This document shows, in pieces, positions 15,052 through 21,401 of a DNA stretch of 35,569 nt (its first letter is position 1; each line of letters starts with the position of its first letter). Made by a program: the position numbers and the translations under genes. The notes under the pieces were generated by a model that was not told the DNA's origin, did not search any database, and was given only the letters and a program-made list of their open reading frames with translations. The stretch is taken from positions 1 through 35,569 of the forward strand of contig JAKPAN010000210.1 of NCBI GenBank assembly GCA_029779475.1, given 5' to 3'. Origin of the DNA: Pseudomonadota bacterium (GTDB taxonomy: Bacteria > Pseudomonadota > Gammaproteobacteria > Xanthomonadales > Rhodanobacteraceae).

Positions 15052-16377
15052 ATGTCCACAAAGACGCTCACCGCGCTGGCTGCGACGAAAGCGCAGCCGC
15101 GCGAGCGCAGCTACAAGCTCGCTGCCGGCGGCGGCCTGTATCTCGAGGTCATGCCGAACGGCGCGAAGTACTGGCGCTGGAAGTTCCGCTTCGCCGGCAA
15201 GGAAAAGCGCCTGGCGTTTGGTGTGTTTCCCGAGGTGTCATTGGCGGAAGCGCGCGAGCGTCGCGACGTCGAGCGTGCGCGCCTGCGCGACGGCGGCGAT
15301 CCCGGCGAACATCGCAAGCTGCGCAAGCTCGTCGCGCGCACCGCGGCCGAAAATAGCTTCCATGTCATCGGGCTCGAATGGCTGTCGAAGCAGACGCACA
15401 TGGCGACGGTCACGTCCGACAAGGCGAAGCGCGAGCTCGAAGTGCACGCCTTTCCTTGGCTCGGCACGCGGCCGATCGCGGAGATCACCGCGCCCGAACT
15501 GCTCGCCGCACTCCGTCGCGTCGAAGTGCGCGGAAAGTTGGAAACCGCGCAGCGCGTGAAGCAGCGTTGCGGGCAAATCTTCCGCTATGCCATTGCGACC
15601 GGCCGTGCCGAACGCGATCCGTCTGCGGATCTGCGCGGTGCGTTGGCGACGCCGAAGCGACAGCACCGCGCTGCCATTACCGAGCCGCAGAAGGTCGGCG
15701 GCTTGTTGCGCGCAATCGAGGCATACGGCGGCAGTTTCGTCACGTTGTGCGCGCTTCGCTTGTCGCCGCTGCTGTTCACGCGCCCCGGCGAGCTGCGCAA
15801 GGCGGAGTGGTCGGAGATCGACTTCGACGCTGCTGAATGGCGCATCCCTGCAGCGAAGATGAAGATGCGCGAGGCGCACATCGTGCCGCTGTCGACGCAA
15901 GCGGTTGCCATCCTGAGCGAACTGCATCCGCTCACCGGCTCGCGCCGCCACGTGTTTCCCGGCGTCGCCGATCCGAAATCATGCATGAGCGAGAACACCG
16001 TCAACATGGCGCTGCGCCGCATGGGCTACGAGCGATCGGAAATGACCGCGCACGGTTTCCGCGCGCTCGCATCGACGCGCCTCAACGAACTCGGCTATCC
16101 GCCCGATGTCATCGAGCGTCAGTTGGCGCACGCTGAGCGGAACAAGGTGCGCGCCGCGTACAACCGCGCTCAGCACATGGACGCGCGACGCAAGATGATG
16201 CAGGCATGGGCCGACTATCTCGATGCGCTGCGTGTTGGCGCAGCCGTGGTCCCCTTACGGCGAGCGTCCGCAGGATCGGGCGCCAATGAAGCGGGTGTAC
16301 ACGGGCCCGGTGATTACTCGCAACCCGCTGCAGCACTCAAGGAGAAGCGTCGTGGACACCGACATTCTCACGCCTGA
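15052..16377 (+). CDS. P4-type tyrosine integrase
   Basis: Integrates the element into tRNA-Thr. The 441-residue product has the N-terminal P4-integrase arm-binding domain (LTALAATKAQPRERSYKLAA, GGGLYLEV, KEKRLAFGVFPEVSLAEARER) and a SAM-like core-binding domain (about 100-195). Its catalytic domain holds R245 (FTRPGELRKAEW), a lysine in PAAKMKM, H334 and R337 (TAHGFRALAST), H360 (RQLAHAE) and Y370 (AAYNRAQ). I chose ATG 15052, preceded by GGGGG at good spacing, over TTG 15007 and ATG 15040. After about residue 395 the protein has an extra basic, low-complexity tail of about 45 residues. The last 26 bp overlap the darT start, so the defence genes are fused to the integrase transcript. Confidence 0.93.
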   Translation: MSTKTLTALAATKAQPRERSYKLAAGGGLYLEVMPNGAKYWRWKFRFAGKEKRLAFGVFPEVSLAEARERRDVERARLRDGGDPGEHRKLRKLVARTAAENSFHVIGLEWLSKQTHMATVTSDKAKRELEVHAFPWLGTRPIAEITAPELLAALRRVEVRGKLETAQRVKQRCGQIFRYAIATGRAERDPSADLRGALATPKRQHRAAITEPQKVGGLLRAIEAYGGSFVTLCALRLSPLLFTRPGELRKAEWSEIDFDAAEWRIPAAKMKMREAHIVPLSTQAVAILSELHPLTGSRRHVFPGVADPKSCMSENTVNMALRRMGYERSEMTAHGFRALASTRLNELGYPPDVIERQLAHAERNKVRAAYNRAQHMDARRKMMQAWADYLDALRVGAAVVPLRRASAGSGANEAGVHGPGDYSQPAAALKEKRRGHRHSHA

Positions 16378-17005
16378 GCGGGCACTAATTTTTCGCATCA
16401 CTCATCGCAACAACGTCCCGTGGATCATGCAGCACGGGGTTCACTGCACCGCTTCGGAAGTCCGTGACCCGGGTTTTGTGAGTATCGGGAAAGCCGCTCT
16501 GATCGATGCGCGCAGTGAGCGACAACTCGGCGCCCCTTGCAAGGGGCCATTACGCAAGCACGTGCCCTTCTACTTCACGCCCTGGTCGCCAATGCTCCTG
16601 AACATCCTCACTGGGCGCCAAGGCGTAAACAAGCGGGAACGACCGGAGATCGTTGTGCTTGTAAGTTCCTTGCATCGGCTACGCGAGCGAGGCGTCCAAT
16701 TCGTATTCAGTGACAGGCATGCGTACTTGCGCGCAGCACAATTCAGCGATGCGCTTGGTGACTTGGAGCGATGGGTGCCGTGGGAACTGCTTCGAGCGAA
16801 GAACTTCGCTCGCAATCCTGACCGCCCCGACGATTTCGAACAGTACCAGGCGGAGGCGCTTGTTCTTGATCGAGTGCCTATAGATGCACTCTTGGGCGTT
16901 GCCACTTATGATGAGCGCACAGCTGCGATGGTGCGTTCCCACCTTCCCGCGGAGGAGCACACCATGTACGTCACCGCCCGGCCGCGCTGGTATTTCGAAT
17001 CATGA
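16352..17005 (+). CDS. darT: DarT-type DNA ADP-ribosyltransferase toxin
   Basis: DarT enzymes use NAD+ to ADP-ribosylate bases in single-stranded DNA, blocking replication, and act in phage defence. The 217-residue product shows H18 in IFRITHRNN (NAD pocket), VPFYFTPWSPMLLNI, the FVFSDRHA loop and the catalytic Glu168 in YQAEALVLDRVP, all in the positions of DarT (DUF4433). The GTG start at 16352 has AAGGAG at 16339-16344, a near-ideal site; earlier in-frame starts would lie deep inside the integrase. The stop overlaps darG (ATGA). GC is lower than in surrounding element genes, which suggests separate acquisition. All key residues are present, so the toxin should be active. Confidence 0.92.
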   Translation: MDTDILTPERALIFRITHRNNVPWIMQHGVHCTASEVRDPGFVSIGKAALIDARSERQLGAPCKGPLRKHVPFYFTPWSPMLLNILTGRQGVNKRERPEIVVLVSSLHRLRERGVQFVFSDRHAYLRAAQFSDALGDLERWVPWELLRAKNFARNPDRPDDFEQYQAEALVLDRVPIDALLGVATYDERTAAMVRSHLPAEEHTMYVTARPRWYFES

Positions 17006-18078
17006 TCAACTTCACGAAAGGCAACTTGCTCGAGGCGCCCGTCGAGGCCTTGGTAAACACCGTCAACACGGTGGGCATCATGGGCAAAGGCATTGCCTTG
17101 ATGTTCCGGGAAGCGTTTCCGGAAAATTTCCAGCGATATGCGGAAGCATGCAAGCATGGCGATGTACAGACGGGCTGCATGTTCGTGACCGAACGGCGCT
17201 CCGTGCTTGGGCCGCGCTGGATCGTCAACTTTCCGACCAAGAAGGATTGGCGCACCAAAACCAAGCCCGAGTGGATTGCAGACGGCCTGCAGGATCTCCG
17301 GCGTTTCATCATCGAGAACGGTGTGCGTTCCATTGCGCTTCCGCCACTGGGTTGCGGAAACGGAGGGCTTTCGTGGTCTTCCGTGCGTCCGATGATCGAG
17401 AACGTGCTGAATGACCTTGCGGATGTTGACGTGCTGGTCTTCGAACCGTCGAATGAATATCACAACGTCGCAAAGCGTGAAGGGGTCGAACGACTTACGC
17501 CCTCACGAGCGCTGATTGTCGAACTCGTTCGACGTTACTCCGTGCTTGGCTTGGAATGCTCGATTCTCGAGATTCAGAAGCTCGTCTGGCTTCTGCAGCG
17601 TTGCATCCAGGCAATGCGTCTGAACGATCCGTTGGATCTGGATTTCGAGGCAGGACGATACGGACCCTACGCGCAGAAGTTGCAATACCAGTTGCGCGAC
17701 TTGGATGGCAGCTACCTGCACTGCGACCGCCGCCTTGCCGATGCTCGGCCGAGTGACGTGATCTGGTTCGATGATGACCGCCGAGAGTTGGTCGGGACTT
17801 ACCTCAAAGGCGCCGAAGCGAAGGCCTATGAGCCGGCGCTTGAGGCTACCAGTGAAATCATTGATGGGTTCCAGTCTCCCTTGGGCATGGAATTGCTTGC
17901 CACCGTTGATTGGCTACTGAGCCGCGAACACGTTTCGCCGCATGTGAATTCCATTCGGAGCGCTCTTTCAAACTGGTCGGGCGGGCGTGAGGCCGGACAA
18001 CGAAAACTGCGATTGTTCGACGATCGAATGCTGAATCTCGCGCTGGAGCGTCTTCAGGGAATGCCTGCAACGACCTGA
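17002..18078 (+). CDS. darG: DarG-type macrodomain antitoxin
   Basis: DarG removes ADP-ribose from DNA with its macrodomain and binds DarT with its C-terminal domain. The 358-residue product has the macrodomain at 1-150: MINFTKGNLLEAPVEALVNTVNTVGIMGKGIALMF, FPTKKDWR with Lys80 at the position of the catalytic lysine, and ALPPLGCGNGGLSW. The C-terminal antitoxin domain (about 165-340) includes CSILEIQKLVWLLQRCIQAM and FEAGRYGPYAQKLQYQLRDL, typical of full-length DarG. Both layers of antidote are thus kept. It is coupled to darT by a 4-bp overlap, the usual toxin-first order of this family. Confidence 0.93.
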   Translation: MINFTKGNLLEAPVEALVNTVNTVGIMGKGIALMFREAFPENFQRYAEACKHGDVQTGCMFVTERRSVLGPRWIVNFPTKKDWRTKTKPEWIADGLQDLRRFIIENGVRSIALPPLGCGNGGLSWSSVRPMIENVLNDLADVDVLVFEPSNEYHNVAKREGVERLTPSRALIVELVRRYSVLGLECSILEIQKLVWLLQRCIQAMRLNDPLDLDFEAGRYGPYAQKLQYQLRDLDGSYLHCDRRLADARPSDVIWFDDDRRELVGTYLKGAEAKAYEPALEATSEIIDGFQSPLGMELLATVDWLLSREHVSPHVNSIRSALSNWSGGREAGQRKLRLFDDRMLNLALERLQGMPATT

Positions 18079-18093
18079 TCGCCAATACGATGA

Positions 18094-18122
18094 TGCGTGC
18101 GCCAGAAATAAGCGCGCACGCA
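18094..18122. other. Hairpin between darG and the BRCT gene
   Basis: TGCGTGCGC and GCGCACGCA form a perfect 9-bp stem with an 11-base loop. No T-run follows, so it is at best a weak terminator or an mRNA-stabilising structure; an operator is also possible. It sits in the only real gap (63 bp) between darTG and the next gene. Confidence 0.4.
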
Positions 18123-18141
18123 GTTAGGTGAAGGACGCGCC

Positions 18142-18780
18142 ATGTTCGAAGTGGATTCGTTGCCAGCGGGTTTGAACCGGCATCGCCGTCAGACACGAAC
18201 GGCGGACGAGCTCATCGGGTTGTGTCGCGGGCTGCTCGCCGATGGCGAGGTGAATGCGTCGGAGGCTCGGTTCTTGGCGGACTGGATTGCGCGTAACCAG
18301 GATTTACACGATGACCCGATGGCCGCGGCACTGTATCGCCGTGTCGACGATGCGCTGAGCGATGGCGTGCTTGATGCCAGTGAAGAAGCCGATCTGCTGC
18401 ACGCCCTGCACGGCTACGTGGGCGGCGAGGCGCAACACGAGGTGATCGCAAGCCAATCGACATGGCTGCCATTGGACGATCCGGCGCCGACGATCGCGTT
18501 CCAGGGAACGACCTTCGTCGTGACGGGCACCTTCGTTTTCGGCGCTCGGCGCTTGGTGACGCAGGCCATCGAGGAACGCGGCGGATACGTTGCAGCCGAT
18601 GTTCGAACCGACACGGACGTGCTCGTCATCGGCGAAACCGCTTCACGCGATTGGGCGCATTCGAGCTACGGCCGCAAGATCATGAAGGCGGTGGAGTATC
18701 GCGAGAAGGGGCATCCGGTGGCGATTGTCGCTGAGTCGCATTGGCGCAGTTTCCTCGTCGATCAAGTTGCAAGCGAATGA
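18142..18780 (+). CDS. BRCT-domain protein with TerB-like N-terminal helical region
   Basis: BRCT domains bind phosphopeptides or DNA ends; in bacteria they are best known from NAD-dependent DNA ligase. The 212-residue product has an N-terminal helical region (TADELIGLCRGLLADGEVNASEARFLADWI and a similar DALSDGVLDASEEADLLHAL), an acidic repeated pattern like TerB-type domains. The C-terminal BRCT runs from about 113 to 207 (IAFQGTTFVVTGTF, LVTQAIEERGGYVAADVRTDTDVLVIGE, HWRSFLVDQV). There is no ligase or nuclease domain. It follows darTG on the same strand but after a gap with a hairpin, so it may be separately regulated. A role in DNA repair, or in sensing DNA lesions such as those made by DarT, is speculation. 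Confidence 0.85.
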   Translation: MFEVDSLPAGLNRHRRQTRTADELIGLCRGLLADGEVNASEARFLADWIARNQDLHDDPMAAALYRRVDDALSDGVLDASEEADLLHALHGYVGGEAQHEVIASQSTWLPLDDPAPTIAFQGTTFVVTGTFVFGARRLVTQAIEERGGYVAADVRTDTDVLVIGETASRDWAHSSYGRKIMKAVEYREKGHPVAIVAESHWRSFLVDQVASE

Positions 18781-18859
18781 GCAAGAAAACCCAACGATCC
18801 GCGTACCATGGATTTTTTGGTGATGAATTTTCGTTGCGGAATCTAGGAGGCCGCGAGGA

Positions 18860-19510
18860 ATGATGAGCATCAAGAAGCCACCGGAGTCGCGCGATCCAGA
18901 TTGGTCCGATTGGATAAATTACGCGGCTAAATGCTCTCTCGCGGAGCTCATGCGGCCTGCTGCAGCTAAGCCATCGCGTCGACACGCCGAAATGCTTGAC
19001 GCGCTCCGTGGTTGGCGCGATCTCGGCGCTCTAAAATTCAAACATATCTTAGCTGCCGGCGGCGCACCTTGGGCGATGATGGAATGGCTTCAAGACGTCG
19101 TCGCCAACTACCCCGAACTAAATACAGAAAAGGTGCCGGAAAGTGGTTCCGTGTTGGAATGGCTATTCTTTCAGACCATCCGTGAGCTCGCGATCGCGCT
19201 AGATTGCAATGCTGCGAAGAAAGATCGCTGCCTTGCGCTCGCGCAGGCGAGTTTCTTTTGCGGAGTCGCCCACGCCGAAAAGACTTTCTCCTCCTCGCAA
19301 GCAGATCGACGCGTCGACAGGCCAGCCAGCGCTGACGACCCCGACTACCGAGGTGAAGCTGCGAAAGATCGAAACGAAAAGATCCGCGCGGCACATGCGC
19401 GCCTCAAGAAAGGCGGCTGCCGAAACGCGACCACAAGGGTGGCTATCGATTTCGGCAAAACCCCACGCACCATCCAGCGAATATTGCGGCACGGCAAGAC
19501 CGCGACATAA
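18860..19510 (+). CDS. Hypothetical protein with C-terminal helix-turn-helix-like segment
   Basis: The 216-residue product starts MMSIKKPPESRDPDWSDWIN after AGGAGG at 18845-18850 (either of two adjacent ATGs fits). I recognise no family for the body, which is helical and holds three cysteines. After a charged linker (about 148-180), the end NATTRVAIDFGKTPRTIQRILRHG reads as a resolvase- or Xre-like helix-turn-helix. This suggests a DNA-binding role. GC is the lowest of the element genes, pointing to foreign origin. It lies just upstream of the element's regulator region and could be a regulator of it. Confidence 0.7.
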   Translation: MMSIKKPPESRDPDWSDWINYAAKCSLAELMRPAAAKPSRRHAEMLDALRGWRDLGALKFKHILAAGGAPWAMMEWLQDVVANYPELNTEKVPESGSVLEWLFFQTIRELAIALDCNAAKKDRCLALAQASFFCGVAHAEKTFSSSQADRRVDRPASADDPDYRGEAAKDRNEKIRAAHARLKKGGCRNATTRVAIDFGKTPRTIQRILRHGKTAT

Positions 19511-19609
19511 CCCGGTTGTGTCGCGGTCGAAACGTAACCTGCACTCGCCTGCGCCCGCAGGCGGGCCGCCGCAATCCAGCGCGGCCCCGCATTTCCGGGG
19601 TAATGCGCG

Positions 19610-19810
19610 ATGGGCGACCGACACGACGACATCCTCGCGGCGGCTGATGTAGCCGCGCAACTGCAACGCAGCGTCGCGACGCTCGAGCGCTGGCGCCGGC
19701 TCTGCGTAGGGCCGCCGTGGCTGCGCATACGCGGGCGAGTGATGTATCGCCGCGGCGACGTCGACACGTGGCTTGCTGCGCAGCGGCACGCGACGCGCGA
19801 GGCGGCATGA
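19610..19810 (+). CDS. Small MerR/excisionase-type HTH protein
   Basis: The 66-residue product has the pattern DILAAADVAAQLQRSVATLERWRRLCVGPPWLRIRGRVMYRRGDVDTWLA. This is a winged HTH of the excisionase/AlpA kind: a helix-turn-helix, then RGRVMYRRGDVDTWL as wing and recognition end. Such proteins act as recombination directionality factors or activators of the early operon. The stop overlaps the next reading frame (ATGATGA). The 99 bp upstream (19511-19609) is non-coding and rich in GC palindromes (CCTGCGCCCGCAGGCGGG), and probably holds the promoter. Confidence 0.82.
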   Translation: MGDRHDDILAAADVAAQLQRSVATLERWRRLCVGPPWLRIRGRVMYRRGDVDTWLAAQRHATREAA

Positions 19811-20082
19811 TGCGCGCCGCCACCTTGACTTTGCGGACACCACCCGCGCAGACTGCATTCACGGAGCGTAGAAACTCCACCAGTAGCGGCATCCGCACCC
19901 GACAGTCTTGCGGATTTTTTGTGCCCGACGTTCATGTCGGGAGGGCGGCAGCCATACAACAGCGCTTCGGCGCGAAAGCTGCCCGCCGTCTACTGGCGGT
20001 TTCTACCCTCCCGACACCCACGGGCTTGGCGCGTAGAAACGTCTCCCCGTGGTCTATCCGACCAGTAGGAGACGTCATATGA
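19807..20082 (+). CDS. Ash/Icd-like protein reading frame (overlaps a structured RNA; coding doubtful)
   Basis: A 91-codon frame starts by overlapping the HTH gene and ends by overlapping radC (ATATGA). Its C-terminus LLAVSTLPTPTGLARRNVSP and the segment RNSTSSGIRTRQSCGFFV match the Ash/Icd-like family found in P4- and P1-type phages, where Icd is a cell-division inhibitor. The same bases contain a terminator and an antisense-RNA module, so the protein similarity may partly reflect RNA conservation. If translated, its termination at the radC start would couple the two genes. I consider the frame conserved, but the function of the protein uncertain. Confidence 0.5.
   Translation: MMRAATLTLRTPPAQTAFTERRNSTSSGIRTRQSCGFFVPDVHVGRAAAIQQRFGAKAARRLLAVSTLPTPTGLARRNVSPWSIRPVGDVI
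19891..19920 (+). terminator. Leader terminator inside the ash-like frame
   Basis: ATCCGCA (19891-19897) pairs with TGCGGAT (19909-19915) and is followed by TTTTT. It sits right after the first target segment (19868-19886) of the antisense RNA. This matches the P4 arrangement, where early transcripts are stopped in the leader during immunity. Confidence 0.75.
19924..20016 (+). ncRNA. C4/P4-CI-like antisense immunity RNA
   Basis: The stretch folds as hairpin CCCGAC-GTTCAT-GTCGGG, then GGCGGCAG pairing with CTGCCCGCC (one bulge) around a GCGC-TTCG-GCGC hairpin, followed by a mostly unpaired segment CTACTGGCGGTTTCTACC. That segment (19990-20006) is complementary to an upstream site (GTAGAAACTCCACCAGTAG, 19868-19886) and to a split downstream site (GTAGAAAC 20033-20040 and ACCAGTAG 20061-20068). 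The CCCTCCCGACA that follows can pair with 19935-19945. Two targets flanking one antisense segment is the logic of C4 RNA of P1 and CI RNA of P4. Exact ends are estimated. Confidence 0.75.
20039..20075 (+). promoter_or_regulatory. Stem that sequesters the radC ribosome binding site
   Basis: ACGTCTCC (20039-20046) and GGAGACGT (20068-20075) form a perfect 8-bp stem. The second arm contains the AGGAG Shine-Dalgarno site of radC (20067-20071, 7 bases before ATG 20079). The loop and left side include the second antisense target. Translation of the upstream frame would open the stem; pairing with the antisense segment would compete with it. Confidence 0.7.
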
Positions 20083-20627
20083 CTTCGCCAGCCCCTGCGC
20101 GCAAGCCGCGCACCGCCCGTTCCGCATCACGCTCCCGCGCCGCCGTGCGCGAAGAAGAACACGCGATCTATATCACCAACGACCTCGCGCCCGACGATGC
20201 CGCTGTGCTCGCGCGCGCCGAGGAAATCCTCCGCGCACGCTTCGTGCGCGAAGCTGAAATCTCCAGCCCAGGCTCTGCGCAGCAATTCCTGCGCGCGCGT
20301 CTCGCCCACCTCGACCACGAGGAATTCCACGCGGTTTGGCTTGATACCCAACACCGCGTGATCGCGGTCGATCGGATGTTCACCGGCTCGATCGACAGTG
20401 CAAGCGTTCACCCGCGCGAAGTGGTGCGCGCCGCCATGCGTCACAACGCGGCCGCCGTCATCGTCGCGCACAACCACCCGAGCGGCGTCGCGAATCCAAG
20501 CGCCACGGATCGCGTCATGACCACAAAGCTGCGCGACGCGCTCGCGCTGGTCGACGTGCGACTGCTCGATCATTTTGTCATCGGCGCGGGCGCCCCGGCC
20601 TCGTTTGCAGCTCGGGGGTGGCTGTGA
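20079..20627 (+). CDS. RadC/JAB-like MPN-domain protein
   Basis: RadC-family (MPN/JAMM) proteins are common in mobile elements; their biochemical role is unsettled, and the original link to DNA repair in E. coli was not confirmed. The 182-residue product has the JAMM motif with H131, H133 and D144 in AHNHPSGVANPSATD and an upstream Glu in HLDHEEFHAVWLD, so the metal site is complete. The usual N-terminal helix-hairpin-helix of chromosomal RadC is absent, which marks the short mobile-element form. It is the first gene of an ATGA-coupled replication operon, and its ribosome binding site is hidden in a stem. Confidence 0.9.
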   Translation: MTSPAPARKPRTARSASRSRAAVREEEHAIYITNDLAPDDAAVLARAEEILRARFVREAEISSPGSAQQFLRARLAHLDHEEFHAVWLDTQHRVIAVDRMFTGSIDSASVHPREVVRAAMRHNAAAVIVAHNHPSGVANPSATDRVMTTKLRDALALVDVRLLDHFVIGAGAPASFAARGWL

Positions 20628-20908
20628 ACACGCTCGCTCCGGTCGTGGACCTGCTCTATGCGGATGGCGCGGCTGTCGAGATCGAAATCCCCGCCGCTGC
20701 CGCCGCCGCCGATCTCGCGTCACACGCCAACGCTCTCGGTCGCGTCATGCGTGCCACTGCGCACGCAGTCGCGATTGCCGCCGCGCGTGAGAACGACGGC
20801 GACCGGGCCGGCCAAATCGCGCTCGCGATGCAAGGCGTCGCGGTGCTGGCCGATCTCCAGCAACTGTGCGCCGAAGAGGCGCAGCGGCGCGCGAGGAAGT
20901 CGAAATGA
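20624..20908 (+). CDS. Hypothetical 94-aa protein in the replication operon
   Basis: The product (VNTLAPVVDLLYADGAAVEI...) is Ala-rich and helical with a basic end (EEAQRRARKSK). No motif is recognised. The GTG start overlaps the radC stop (GTGA) with GGGGG five bases upstream; another in-frame GTG two codons earlier is possible. It ends by overlapping the alpA-like gene. Its place in a tightly coupled operon supports it as a real gene, perhaps an accessory of replication control. Confidence 0.75.
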   Translation: MNTLAPVVDLLYADGAAVEIEIPAAAAAADLASHANALGRVMRATAHAVAIAAARENDGDRAGQIALAMQGVAVLADLQQLCAEEAQRRARKSK

Positions 20909-21135
20909 GCGCAACGCGCGTTCCATTAAACCCGGTGCCACGCCTCCTTCGCCGCCGCGAAGTCGAGCGCATGACGAGCCTTTCTCGGTCATCGATCTAC
21001 GCACGCATGAGTCTCGGCAAGTTCCCGCGGCCGATTCACCTTGGCGAACAAACGGTGGCGTGGCTCGAAGCAGAAATCCTTGGTTGGATCGACGAGCAGA
21101 TCGCCGCCTCGCGCGGCGAAGGGCGGGCGGCATGA
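20905..21135 (+). CDS. AlpA-family transcriptional regulator / excisionase-like
   Basis: The 76-residue product RLLRRREVERMTSLSRSSIYARMSLGKFPRPIHLGEQTVAWLEAEILGWIDEQI is a textbook AlpA/excisionase winged HTH (LRxxEVxxxTGLSRSTIYxxxxxGxFPxPVxLGxxxVxWxxxEVxxWI). In P4-like elements this class activates integrase or late genes or acts in excision. It overlaps the genes on both sides by 4 bp, so it is made together with the replication proteins. Confidence 0.93.
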   Translation: MSATRVPLNPVPRLLRRREVERMTSLSRSSIYARMSLGKFPRPIHLGEQTVAWLEAEILGWIDEQIAASRGEGRAA

Positions 21136-21401
21136 GCAACGTTATTGATCTCGTTCCCAAGGAAAGGCGGCGCGGCCCGGCGTTCGCGCATGAGGTCGAC
21201 GATGCGATGCGCGCGGTGTACGACGCGCGCCGATCGCTGCGACGCGCCGCACGCACCGGGTTTGCCGCGGACTATTTGGGCGCGTCGATTGCCGCGGCAC
21301 ACCTGCTGCGTGCCGCCGCGGATCTGCATGCGGCATGCAGCGCCGAACGGGACGCGCGCTTCGGCGGCGGCCCCAGCGATGACCGTGGCAGCGCCGCATG
21401 A
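21132..21401 (+). CDS. Hypothetical 89-aa protein in the replication operon
   Basis: The product starts MSNVIDLVPKERRRGPAFAH and is helical and Ala/Arg-rich (ARRSLRRAARTGFAADYLGASIAAAHLLRAAADL). No family is recognised. The MSNVIDL(V)P start is common for small phage proteins next to primases. ATGA overlaps on both sides make it part of the operon; no function can be given. Confidence 0.78.
   Translation: MSNVIDLVPKERRRGPAFAHEVDDAMRAVYDARRSLRRAARTGFAADYLGASIAAAHLLRAAADLHAACSAERDARFGGGPSDDRGSAA

Noticed and set aside
19807..20082. Treating the ash-like frame as a certain protein gene
   Set aside because: The same bases carry a terminator and antisense segments, so coding is kept at moderate confidence only.
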